Origin: Climacium dendroides
Lineage: Eukaryota; Streptophyta; Bryopsida; Hypnales; Climaciaceae
Length of the DNA stretch: 64,000 nucleotides
Assembly: GCA_950106755.1 (NCBI GenBank)
Contig: OX467083.1
Span: 27,027,029 to 27,091,028 of the forward strand
Direction of reading: 5' to 3'
Shown here: positions 37,530-48,786 of the stretch, one piece after another
How positions within the stretch are numbered: position 1 is the stretch's first letter
Layout of the letters: every line of letters begins with the position of its first letter
The notes under the pieces: generated by a model
What the model saw: only the letters and a program-made list of their open reading frames with translations
Database searches by the model: none
Told to the model about the DNA's origin: nothing
Position numbers and translations under genes: made by a program

Positions 37530-37845
37530 ACTATAACAAAACATGATTAAAAAAACTGCACTTATAATCGAATGCAATTCTTTTGACCATGTTTCTGTGC
37601 AAGCCCACTAGTACACATACTACTAGCTTCTTTTGCAATTTTTAGAATTTGGGGGAGTAATGAACCATTAGAAAGGTATTGAAAAGACCTTTCCAATGGT
37701 ATATTACATGCCCTAAAATTCTAAAAATTGCAGTTGGAAATTGCAAAAGAAGCTAATGGTCCACTATGTAGCAAGTATAAAAATATGGTCAAAAAAACCA
37801 CATTCAATTTTGAGTGCAGTTCTTTTTACCATGTTTTGTTATAGT
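37530..37845. mobile_element. MITE with ACTATAACAAAACATG ends, copy 1
   Basis: The left end is ACTATAACAAAACATG and the right end its complement, CATGTTTTGTTATAGT. Most of the 316 bp is an imperfect hairpin: AAAGGTATTGAAAAGACC pairs near the middle, and TTCTTTTGCAATTT pairs with AAATTGCAAAAGAAG. I found no convincing target duplication. Confidence 0.8.
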
Positions 37846-38153
37846 GATTCCCATATATCGGAAAGAAGCAAATTGGTCTTTTTCCATGGGTCTTGCAATG
37901 ATCATCTTCTTGTATTGTTCTCACTTTCAACAAATAATGCTAATTCATACATCTCATGGTGTAGGATATAGTACAAAAAGACATTTATCTCACATTTATG
38001 GAGAGCAATCAATGAATAGCACCAATTTTGACCTTATCATAGATATAGACACTAGTAGTGCACATTGTTCATGATGTCAACTGATATGTTCATTTTTGAG
38101 ACTCATGTGCTGACTTGTATTATGCAAGGCATCAACAACAATGTCAAGCAGGT

Positions 38154-38482
38154 ACTATAACAAATCATGGTAAAAAGAAACCACACTCAAAATCAAGTGC
38201 AGTTCTTTTGACCACATTTTTGTGAGCGTACGTGTAGTGGGCCATTAGCTTCTTTTGCAAATTTTGAATGCAATTTTTAGCATTTGGGAATATGTAATAT
38301 ATCATTGAAAAGGTCTTTTCAATACCTTTCTAATGGTATATTACATGACCCAAAAATCTAAAAATTGTTGTCAGAAATTGCAAAAGAAGATGGGTATGTG
38401 CTTAGTGGGCCTTCACAAAAATGTGGTCAAAAGAACTACACTCAATTTTAAGTGTTTTTTTTTTACCATGTTTTGTTATAGT
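38154..38482. mobile_element. MITE with ACTATAACAAAACATG ends, copy 2
   Basis: The 329 bp copy matches copy 1 over its whole length, including both ends and the internal TTCTTTTGACCA and ACCTTTCTAATGG blocks. It lies only 308 bases downstream in the same orientation. Confidence 0.8.
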
Positions 38483-40650
38483 GCAGCAAGATTGACGTCA
38501 ATGCCTTATCCTTGAAGACATCAGATGGAGTTGAACATTCTTCCTTCAACTCCATTTCAAAAAGAATATATCATCGAAGATAACATTTGAAAAATATAAT
38601 GTCATCTAAGAGAACGTTAGAGCAAATAGTCCTTTCGCGCAATAATACTTACTCAATGTAGTTTATGTCAACATCAGAGCAAGCACCACATTAGCATTTC
38701 CTTCCTCCACATCATTGACCAGGTAATCATATTGTACATACATACATGGTATAGGAATACATATTTTTTTTTTCCGAGTAGCTTCATAGTGACACCAGTC
38801 TTTCTCATTGAAGTGCGAGTCATCTATATAAGAAGAGGAATTTATTTAAGAGCTTCATTAAATTGAAATAATGTTATTTGTTTTTCACTTTAAATTTAAG
38901 AATGTCAAACTAGAAGGGTTTTTTTAATCTCAAGATAAAGAGCTTGAACTAAAGGTTAAATTTAAACTTTCATTGTCATAACTGTCGGATAAGCCTCTTC
39001 TGTCACGAGATCTTGCATCACTAAACAAGCATTTACAAGATGAAGCTATGCCTTCTCGATCGTCGAAACAACCTCATGTAGAGTAGTAGTGGCACAAGAA
39101 CTTTCAGCAAGATGCTCAAACATTGATGTTGTTGTAAGTTGGATGTATTGAACCCAATAGTTGTGAAATGACGTTTAAATAGTGTTATGAGAGTCTAAAC
39201 AACAACCAATATTATTGTATGGTCAAGCCTATCAAAGAAAGTCGCGGCTATCAACAATGGTTAAAGGGGTTGGTCTATCCCTTAATGAAGATAGATCGTG
39301 CAGATTATGTAGCTGCGACTATCAAACGCATTCTCAAGTTTTTGCAAATGGAATGAAGGTTATATTAAAGTTTTATTTATTTTTTATCTTTAATAGACAT
39401 TTGCTTTAAGTTAGATTTTATTTCTATGATTGAAATATTTTACAAAAATTATATAATGTGATTACAATTATAGAAAGAAAAGATGCCAATAGTTTACCTT
39501 CTAGGTGAACTTTGAAGTGATTTTTCTTCAAAGATAAAGATAAAGAAAAAGAAAAAGAAAAAGAAATAGTTGTGGGGTCAAATATGATGGCTAATGATTA
39601 TAAATTAGTCTTGTGAGCAAGTTAGAACTGATGTCCACTTGCTTATGTGGTTGGATTAAATGATGAGGTAGAGGATAAAGTTGATACTATTCATCTTCTC
39701 TCTTGTTGTTAGTTGAAAAGACCTAAATGTTGAAATGCGCATTGTGTGTAGTGTATGTTGATTTTAGAAATGAAAAATTGAATATTATAGTATTATATTT
39801 TCAAATAGCTCTCATTTGTTCAATTTGAGGTTGGTACTCAAAAGTTGTGCTAGTTTTAGTAGAGGAAGGTCTGTTGTCTTCTATGAGAAGAGTAGAAACT
39901 TTGGATGATCATAGAAGATGGACAATATTTTTATTTGCCTTAAAGCTTTAAGGAAGTGTAAAAAATGATTTTAGATTTTTATAAAGTTATTATTTGTTCA
40001 ATTTGAAAATCATATGAAGGACTTGTGAGAGTTGAAGTAAAGAAATATATGTTGCCCTCATTTTTAGAATAAGTTAAAATTTGAAAAAAAATAGAGAAAT
40101 GCGTTAACTTTTCAAAAAGCTTTCACTCATTTCATTTGAAGTTCTAAAGCAACAATGACACTCATTCAAAATTTAGCTTTAGAATTGAAGTTGAAGAAAA
40201 ACTTATTTGTGGCTTGTCTATTATTGTAAACTTTTGTTGTTGTATGCAACTTGGGTTAGACCAATGCTTAGCCTCATTTTGTATTGTGGTGACAAAGTGG
40301 AGTTGATGGTTTACATGGTCAAAATTTACTTATTCTCACGATGAAGTTGAAACTAAGTTAGACTTGGTCATCGGAGTTTGAAGTTTAGGAGCCAATCTTT
40401 TAAACGGTTCAGCTTGTAGTTTGGCCATCTCGTTTTAACCATCCAAAACTTATGGTTTTTTATCATCTACTATAACCTTTGAACCCATTTAGAGCCATTT
40501 TCCACATTTTTTATAATGAATTTTATGAGACATCAACGTTGATTACTTCCACATCAAACACAATAGGCTCTCATATTTTCTGAAATATTTTTAAAAATTC
40601 TGTTTTTTATAATGAATAAAATGTCTTTATTAATGTTGATTGGAAAATTT
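38483..40650. other. AT-rich intergenic stretch
   Basis: No gene was recognised. A short purine repeat (GAAAAA)n lies at 39541-39567. The frame at 39215-39409 has no motif. The last few hundred bases may contain further unrecognisable remains of the pseudogene that follows. Confidence 0.45.
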
Positions 40651-42330
40651 GACTCACGTGGAAGATGAGAATCCATCAAAGGTTGCAAAGGTGGAGTTCC
40701 CTTCGTCCTTACCCAATGAAGGAGGGAGGGTGATAGCACTAAATGCTCTTGGTATGGCCCTACAACCAATGTATATTGCAATGCAACCTATATAGGTTAT
40801 TCTTCGAACTCTTACAATACAATGCTTGTCTACTTTTCTAAGTGTTAATGGATGTATGCTTACATGCAAAGTGCATAGATCATTTTTTGTCGAGCCTAGG
40901 TTTAAATAGTTGATGTTACCTCTTCACCCATTGTCAATTTTAGGTATGAATAGTTTGGTATTGGATAGAATTTTTAGGCATTGTTTTCTCAAAAATCATT
41001 GAATCTTTTGGATTCTCTTTATTTGTTGTAGTGAAAGTAAGTTTATTTTGCCTCATTTTTGTGATCATGGTATAAGAGTGTTTCCAGCTTTGTGAGGGTT
41101 TGAGAGCTTTTAAATGAATGATGTGGAAGTTAGCTAACGGATTATCTATTTGTAGATATTAAACATTGCCAAGATTGGGTCCACAACCACCTTTGAATTG
41201 GTAGCCACAACCTCCTCCTCTAGAAATGTAGAGAGGTCTTATTCCTAGACAAACAAGTTTAACTCACATGGGCTAGCCTCCACAACCATTTTTTCTATAC
41301 ATGGCTAATAGTCTTCCCCTTCGTTGGGTCCTTCTCAACCTTCTTTCTAGCCTCTGTTTCCTATTCATCTTCTTATGCCTCCAAGTTTAGCAACTCCTCT
41401 GCCTTGACCATTATTTCCTATAGGTCAAACCACAAACGGTCCTCCTTTTCTACTACCATATAGCTCATCTGGGCCACTTGTAAAGCCACTTTCGCCTAGT
41501 GGTAGTAGTAATCAATCAAGCTTGAGTGGAAGTCTTGACATATTATCTCCATTTCCACTAGTTGGAGATTCCCCTGCAATGTGCAATAGTATAGGTGTGA
41601 ATGCACAAATGTCTCCCTCTATACCGAAAGAAGGTGAGTTTTTTTATTGGTTTTCTATTTAGATGTTTGGTTTCATTAGTGCAGAGAAAGTATGTCATAT
41701 CATGTTTGGGATACTTTGACTATTTCAAAGCATTTGTTTTTTGGATTGAACAATTGTCCCATTAAATGTATAAAAATTGTAATATTATTGTAATATAGTT
41801 TGTACTATTGGTTAGTATATTGGGTATTGATTTTTTAGCAATGATGTGTAGGTATGAGTGGGACACCTTCTCCACCACTGAATAGCTACATGTACTTGTC
41901 GAGACCCAACACCAGTGGTCCATTGATAGGACCTCCATCTTTTATTTGAAACAAGCTATCAAGGCCAACTGGGGTTACAAACAAGGTTTATCTAGTTTGA
42001 GATGACAAGTTTTTGTCTATGGTAAGTTTGGTTCATCCCTAGGTACATATTGGGGGTATTGCATCATTGTTGATGTCCCAATCTTGTATAGTTGACTTGT
42101 CGGTTGATTGCCCTCAGTGATTATGAGTTGCTCATAGCATCGCACCATTTGAATTTGTTGCAAGAGGAGCAAAGGGCATCTTTGCAAAAATATCAGGCTT
42201 TCAATGAGGTAATGCAAGTAAGCAAAAAGGCCTTGACATAGTGTTATCGGCAAATGCCTTTTGCTTTTTTTGCATCAAAACATCAAGAATGTGATAATAG
42301 AAGAGTGTTGAGACATTTTTTAAATGCTAC
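40651..42330 (+). pseudogene. Decayed SUF4-like gene fragment with introns retained
   Basis: Exon remnants correspond one by one to the SUF4-like gene at 62265-64000. These are a first exon at about 40651-40796 (DENPSKVAKVEF), then 41156-41633, 41852-42021, 42164-42217 and a trace at about 42275-42330. Three exon lengths are nearly unchanged against the intact gene: 478 versus 479, 170 versus 170 and 54 versus 54 bases. Their splice neighbourhoods are alignable, for example TGTAG before the proline-rich exon and ATG|GTAAGT after the next. Even intronic sequence aligns (40880-40935 with the complement of 63945-64000). It is therefore a DNA-level copy and not a retrocopy. Many stops (W to TAG, Q to TAG or TAA), a one-base deletion near 41293 and a CAG-to-CAA loss at one acceptor show it is dead. 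It lies 20 kb from, and opposite in orientation to, the intact gene. Confidence 0.9.
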
Positions 42331-45247
42331 AAACCAATCAATGTATGCTTGTGATCTAGTTTTTATGATTATGAAAATGAAAAAGTAGAAAAATGAATGA
42401 TTATGAGGACATAGGTTTTAATAATACTCTAGTTTGTCAATTGAATGATAACCTTTATTACAAATGTATCAATTCTTATTACTATGCATATTCTAGTAAT
42501 GTTTGGTATTCAAGATACAGTACAGTGGTGGGGTATAGTTCATTTACGAATTTTTAGATCCTCCGAAGATTAGGAGAACTTTGAGAGGCTTGTATGCACT
42601 CAAAAATGAATGGAATTTCAAATTTTGAATTGCGTTGGAATCAAAATAAAGTCTATTTTATCATCATTACAAACACACATATGTAATTTAAAAATTATAC
42701 AAAGAGTTTGATGTTTTTTATACACTATATACTGTCTAGTGTTGCCAACATTTGTGAAAAATACAACTTGTATTCAATGGTACATACTTGGGGGGTGCAC
42801 TTAGTTCTACTACAACAAACTACTTGCGAACAAGTGGTTTCTAATAAACTATGATTTTAACTTCAAATTTTGAGCATTGTTTACTAATGAATATAGGATT
42901 CTATTCCCAAAATTTCAAACTCAAATAAAATATGGAATGATTTTTAGAAGAGATTAAAAATGCACTAAAATGGCATGTTTTTTTAACTCAAATATTTTTT
43001 TTAAATACATTTAGATGACCATTGCATCAATATTCAACTCAAAATGAGCTTTTAATAAAGTATTATTTTTAGAATTTTTTTGTTCATTTTTTAAACAATT
43101 TTTTTTATATGATATAGGGGTGTGAAAGTTATTTTTTAGTTCTACAGTGTATTTTTTTATTTCAAAAATTTATAACTAATTATTATTTACAAATAAAATA
43201 TCAATAATTCAAATATAAACCTTCAAAGTAGAAAAATCTATTCATATTTTTTTATTTAATTTTATTTAAAATTCAAAAAGTATATAGAGGTCCAAAGTTT
43301 TGTTTGCATGTGGTTTTTAATGGACACTCTAAGTAACCCCCTTGAGGGTACATATAAGAAACAAACCTTTACAATTGCTTTAGAGATACCTATTCCCATA
43401 CCACTTGAATTGCTTATATGATTTCTTTCTTGTTCTTCATCCAAATGCAAAAAATCTCTAACTATCCTCCACGGTTCTCTATGAAATGGTAGACAGTATA
43501 TAAAAAAATCCAAATTGTTGTATGATTTAAATTATTCATTTTTCATTTGTTATGAAGTTGAAGTGGACTTCATTGCAATTCCAACACAATTTGTGGTTTC
43601 AAAATTGATTCATTTTTTAGCATGCTAGAGCTTTCCAAAGTTGCTAAACTTTCTAATGACAACTCATTGAAAAATTTGTAAATGAATTGTATCGTATTGT
43701 ACAATGATAGGCTAGAGGAAGCAAAAGAACATCAATTTATTTTTGAATTTATTGAAGAAATTTACATTATAAAGTCAACAAATTTTTTCCATGTTAAACC
43801 AAACCATTTCAAAATTCTTTTAAAGAGTACTAAACCACAACTCTGATGCATTGTTAAAAACAATTTTAGGTACTAAAGTTGTTTTTAATTTTATGAATAT
43901 CACTTTTTGTTTTAAACTCATGAAAATTTTCAATTGTTGGGATTGTGATACAAAAACCAATCTTATAAGCATAGCATAGACATGTAATTAATACATAATA
44001 CAAGATTACTTGTACTTAATGAAAGATATGTCTAAGTACAATCACCTTGGTAATTGCAATCATGCAAATGGTTCCAAATGAACCAATAATCAAATAAAGC
44101 AATTCCAATGACTTATGATTTATGAGGTGATGTCTAGCAAGGGGCAAGACAAGGGGACAAGACTTTAAATTTTTTTTGTTAGGTAATGTCCAACAAGGGT
44201 CAATTGAAGGTAGTCTCATTAAGAAAAAATTGAACCCACAAAGAGGCCTTGAGTTTTCTTACTAATTTTTATACTAATTGAATGAATATGAAGGTGGCCA
44301 CATCTTCATTAGGACCACCACTTGGTGTGTGCTCCATTTTTCATGATGGAACCATCATGAGATTTATAAGATCATGAAGATGAATTGGATAATGATTACA
44401 AATTTTTGAATTCATTGTGCAATTCATATCCCAATTAGTGAATTGAGAAGGCTTTTCCTACCTAAATTTATGAGATTGTGGAGATAGATTGGATGATGAT
44501 GATGAATTTTTGAATTCATCATGCAATTCTTGGCTCAATTAATAAGTTGAGAAGGCTCTTTCCACCCAAGCTTTTGCATTACAAAGCGGTCTCTTTTGGG
44601 GTTCAATTTTTTCCTAATGGTATTAGACTTTAAGAGGGGCTTGTTGGTTTGCTAGTTTGTGATTATGAAGATAGTTTCATAAGGAATTTGAAGTTTGAGT
44701 TTTATTTTACTTTCATTTCTTTTGAGAATGAAGGCAAATTATGAAAAAGCTTTTAGACATATCATATGAAGGTCTATATATGATCATAATCATCATATGA
44801 AAAAGTCTCCTTAAAAGTCCTTGAATCTTTGATAAGTTGCTCTTTGTGATGTTTATAACATTTTAAACTACACTAAGTTTCCTATTAGTGCAAGCTACAC
44901 TAATATACAAAGTCACACTATTTGATACATTTAAATCAATGTTTGTTGAAATACTATTACATTGTATTGATTTCCAAAAACTATTAATTTTGCTATGACA
45001 TTAGGTTTTTGTCCCTCTTAATAAGATAAATTAGTGTAGCTTTAGCAAAGCACCTTTCTTTTTACAAAAGTTAGAGCCTAACTAATGAATTTAATTCAAT
45101 TAGTAAAATATATACTAATTGCTTCATATTGCATTTAGCTACAAGAAATAATTTTATTCGTTTTTTTGTAGCTAAAAATGACAAGAAAAGAGTGATCTTC
45201 TTTGTATTGAAGTCATTTTAAATGTTCAAAATAAATTTTGTTCTAGC
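42331..45247. other. AT-rich intergenic stretch
   Basis: Apart from the possible lone exon at 43367-43478, no gene was seen. 44280-44560 contains two related phrases (GATGATTGGATAATGAT-like, ending in AATTTTTGAATTCAT) that suggest a small local duplication. Confidence 0.45.
43367..43478 (-). other. Candidate orphan exon
   Basis: A 112-base open segment on the minus strand is bracketed by an acceptor (TTTCATAG) and a donor (AAG|GTTTGT). It reads EPWRIVRDFLHLDEEQER and then SSGMGIGISKAIV. The latter phrase looks like the G2 box of GHKL-type histidine kinases (G-x-G-[LI]-G-[LI]-x-I). No neighbouring exon with the other kinase boxes was found. It is either the relic of a gene or chance. Confidence 0.25.
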
Positions 45248-45249
45248 TA

Positions 45250-47833
45250 CAGTAAAATTGGTAAATAGTGTTAGGTGATAATTAGTGTTGTTCCTTGTTT
45301 TTTACCCCCAACACTATTTTCCAACTTATGTGTAAATAGTGTTGGGGCACTTCCCTCCCGCCGTCAAATTTTGGTCTTTCCTTGGAATGCTCTAATTTCC
45401 GCCAACTACCGACAATTTCTAGCCCTTCCTTGGGAAACTATAATTTCTGCCTCATGCCGCCTCCTTCCAACCCTTCCATGCGGAACTCCAATTTTCGCCT
45501 CCCATGCAAAACTTTTTTTTGCTTGCTCCTCTCTTCCCTTCCTTGGTGACCGCCTTGGAAAATTCATGTGGCAAAGTGGGGAGCTCCCGTTGGCGGCCTT
45601 GGAGACATTGAGAGCCATTGAGAAGAGGAGAAGTGAGGAGCTTTCTAGGGGGGTATACTTCCCGGTTTCCTGCCGCTTGGATTCCCGCTGCTTCAATTCA
45701 AACTTGTGACGCCTATAACTTTTAATGGAGGTATGTATTTGGGGATTGAATGACACCATTGAATTTGTCTTTCCCTCCTTTATTTCCTCTAAAAAATGGA
45801 TTTTTTTTGTCGCCATTTTTTTTCAAAGTCACATTTCCATTGTTTTTTTTGTAGCCGACCATGGACTGCCTCCCGCTTGCTGAAATTCCTTCCAATGTCC
45901 CTCCTCGCCGTCTTCAATAAGTTTCTAGCCTTGCCACTTGCCGATTTGTCACTTCTTGGATGATTGAAGATGTTGTTGTTTACGGCTTGGTGGGCTTCAA
46001 TACTCAAGTCATTCAAGCATTTCCAGAGCACTTCTGTGGCCAACGCCCCGTCAACCTCATTAAAGCCAGCTAATGGTGGCAACAACGCGACCAATTCCTT
46101 GAAGATATTCCCGGTTCCATCACTCTACTCTCTTGTAGTCAAAGTCGTTTGGGCAAAAGGAAGCATCATTCTCCAAAAGCTAGGCCAGGTCGAGGCAAAA
46201 AGAAGAGTGAATGGGTGCAATATTTATACCCTCTATTGTTTGAAGAATTCAACCGCCTTTGCAAAGCAGGTGTCAAATTTTCTTCTCACCTACTTTGTGA
46301 ATTGACCCTTTCCATTCTCGTAGCTCTTGAGTCCATTTTCACATCCCTTTCTATCGATCCTAAAGACAATGTTCCGTTGGTCAATAAAATCACAGCGAAT
46401 TAGATCAATCAATTCATGGATAACCACAATATAGTCCTTTTATCCCAATATGAACGTTTGACTTGTAGCCCTCAAAAGGAACTTCAAATCGAAATGGAAA
46501 CCGCCTACCATTTGGGAGTTTTGCAAAGGGGATTTTCATTCGGTAAATTTGATAAAAATCTTATGAAAAACTTGGATGAAACGCATTTCGTTGTCAATTT
46601 TAACAATGGCTGAACTTTTGGGCTTAGGGGAGATACAATTGTCAAATATGCTGAAGTTGTCTTGGGTGTGGAGTCCATGACCATGGTGGTTTGCATTTCA
46701 AGAGGCCGTCGTGCCACAATAAAGGCTCCTATGTTCATTTTCTCCAATGAAAATTGGAGCTATCTTATATGGAGGTTGATTGATAATATTCCGGGGGTTT
46801 CTTATAGAACGGGTTCTAAAGGTTGGATGGACCAAACCATCTTCCTTGAATATTTTTTAGAACCTCGTGCATATCAAGCTGATCTTCATCAACGCATGAA
46901 AATCATATGGCTTGATAATTGTAGTGGTCATACTGTGACACCTAGATTGGCTATTGTCCTAGCTGCCAAAAACACAATATTCAAATTTTTGCCTCCATGT
47001 TCTACTCACCTTTGCCAACCAGCAAATACGTTCCTCATTTCAAAAATCAAAGATGCATGGACAAGACGGTGGAAAGCCAAGAAAATTGAGTTGATACAAC
47101 AAAATGCTTAGCAAAATGCACCCCGGGCAAATGGACAATGGTTAGGAAAGTTGACAAATCTTGAGAAACGTTTTTTCCTACAATTGGCTGCTGATAATGT
47201 AGAAGATGTTAATCAAGAGGTGGATTGTAACAACATATCCTATGCTAGAAAAGCAATGATTCGTTGTGACTTAGCATTAGGACTTGATGGATCTTGGAGT
47301 GTAAGACAATTGTTTTCACATCTCTAAGAGATAATTGCAAAACATTTGCAATACTTCCAAGAGCAAGAACTGTCCAATTTCAATAGGGCAGTTTAAAAAT
47401 CTTTTTTGATATTTTACTATATTTTTTAAAATTTTTGGTCTACAACTAGGATTATTATATATTTTTTTATTGTTGTTATATTTAGCAACTTATACATACA
47501 CTATGAAAATTTTCAGCATTTCAATATTTCATTGTCTATTTTAGCAATTTAGCATTTCATTGTCTAATTCAGCAATTCATTGTCTATTTCAATATTTCAT
47601 TGCTTATTTCAGCATTTCATACACTGTTTTCTTTCCCACCATTCCAACTTCTATATTTTATTCCAATCTAACACTAAATGCACTCTCGTACAAATGTTGA
47701 AATGACCAAATTTTACTATAGAGCTAAAATATTGTTAAAATGGATTAATTTCCATCTAACACTAACCTTGCAAATCACAATTAGTGTTAGTGTTGATAAT
47801 TAGTGTTGTCAACACTATTTTCCAATTTTAGTG
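45250..47833 (+). mobile_element. Pogo-like DNA transposon, full length but decayed
   Basis: The left end is CAGTAAAATTGGTAAATAG and the right end reads CACTAAAATTGGAAAATAG in reverse complement. TA lies on both sides (45248-45249 and 47834-47835). TA duplication and CAGT-like ends fit the pogo group of Tc1/mariner. AGTGTT words recur just inside both ends (subterminal repeats). The element encloses a transposase relic. Confidence 0.85.
45861..47396 (+). pseudogene. Pogo-like DDE transposase relic
   Basis: One frame of 512 codons runs from ATG at 45861 to TAA at 47394, broken by six stops (45918, 46071, 46401, 46611, 47109, 47325) but without a frameshift. A basic segment (KRKHHSPKARPGRGKKK) begins near codon 98. 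The DDE_1 catalytic core is recognisable. The first Asp lies in DETHF (46575) and the second in WLDNCSGH (46914). The third is expected in QP-x-D and is replaced by Asn in QPANTF (47025-47027, AAT). PPCSTHLCQP is the usual block before it. The stops at 46401, 46611, 47109 and 47325 sit where Gln, Arg, Trp and Gln codons would be expected, each one transition away. Catalysis in cis is impossible. Confidence 0.9.
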
Positions 47834-47835
47834 TA

Positions 47836-48380
47836 GTTGAAAAATAAAATATAATTTAACAAGAGTTGCTCTAATTGAATTGCTTGGAGTGGTGAAATGT
47901 GATTGGCTGCATTAATGAACCCCCCTCTTCAAGAATAGTAGAAAGGATGTTATATTCTAGAATAATGAGGTGCTACAAAAGGTTTTGAGGAAAAAAATCT
48001 TTTGTTAAGGTGAACCATCCAACTGTTGAGGTTGGAACATTTGCTAGGGACTTTAAATAGATTGTTAATTCTCTACGTTGTAGCCTCTCCAAGATATTTT
48101 AGATTCTTCAATTCCAAATATGAACTCAACATTTCCATCCATAATAAATAACAAATTTCAATATTTTTACCATGAGCTGAGCATAGATCTCAATAGTTTT
48201 TATTTTTATTTTTTAATTTTGGGACATCCCACAAGAAGTGATTTCTATTGTGACATCCTTCCAAATGTTCTTGAATGAAGTGAGGACAGCAAATGGATTT
48301 CTCCAGGTTATAAAATATTCCTGAAAGAATTTACTTTACTGAAACTCTGTTGATGGATGAATGTTCTGGACACTTGATTT
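47836..48380. other. Short AT-rich intergenic stretch
   Basis: This lies between the pogo-like element and the leader of the gar2-like gene. I see no gene. Distal promoter elements could lie here but none can be pinned down. Confidence 0.4.
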
Positions 48381-48786
48381 CATTGGGAAGAACGGATGAA
48401 ATGTGTCTCTTTCGGCTGCGCTGTTTCCCTCCGCTGCCTGCTAGGCCTACCTTTCTCAGTCTCGCTCTGTCTCGCTCTCTGGGGTTCCCGCATTGCTTGC
48501 CTACCCTCCTCGCAGCTGCTGCTCCTTCTCCGTTCTCTCTGTTTTTCCTGCCAAACCTGCCGCTCCCCCTTCTCTCTCCTGCACCGCCTGGCCTGATCGC
48601 TCGTTACTTGCCGCATCTCACATTGCAAGCTTTTCTGTGCCTTCTCCCGTTCCACATTGCCTCCATTACACTTACAGCAGCTGCAGCAGCATTCCCTCGA
48701 TCTTTCTTTTCAACGACGTCCTGCCTTCGATCTCATTCGGCCTCCCTCCGAGATTTTCGCTGCCAATGTGCTGCTCCTCGCGCTCT
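48381..48786 (+). promoter_or_regulatory. CT-rich leader region of the gar2-like gene
   Basis: An abrupt change to GC- and CT-rich sequence (CTCGCTCTCT, TTCTCTCTGTTTTTCC, CTCTCTGTCATTCC) resembles plant Y-patch core promoters and first untranslated exons. A strong donor, CTCT|GTAAGTT, at 48787 closes it. The open frames on both strands here are low-complexity and are not taken as genes. The transcription start cannot be fixed. Confidence 0.55.

Noticed and set aside
45275..45816. Overlapping 136-144 codon frames at the left side of the pogo-like element
   Set aside because: They lie in the element's 5' untranslated region, on both strands, with no transposase or HTH motif. The true frame starts at 45861.
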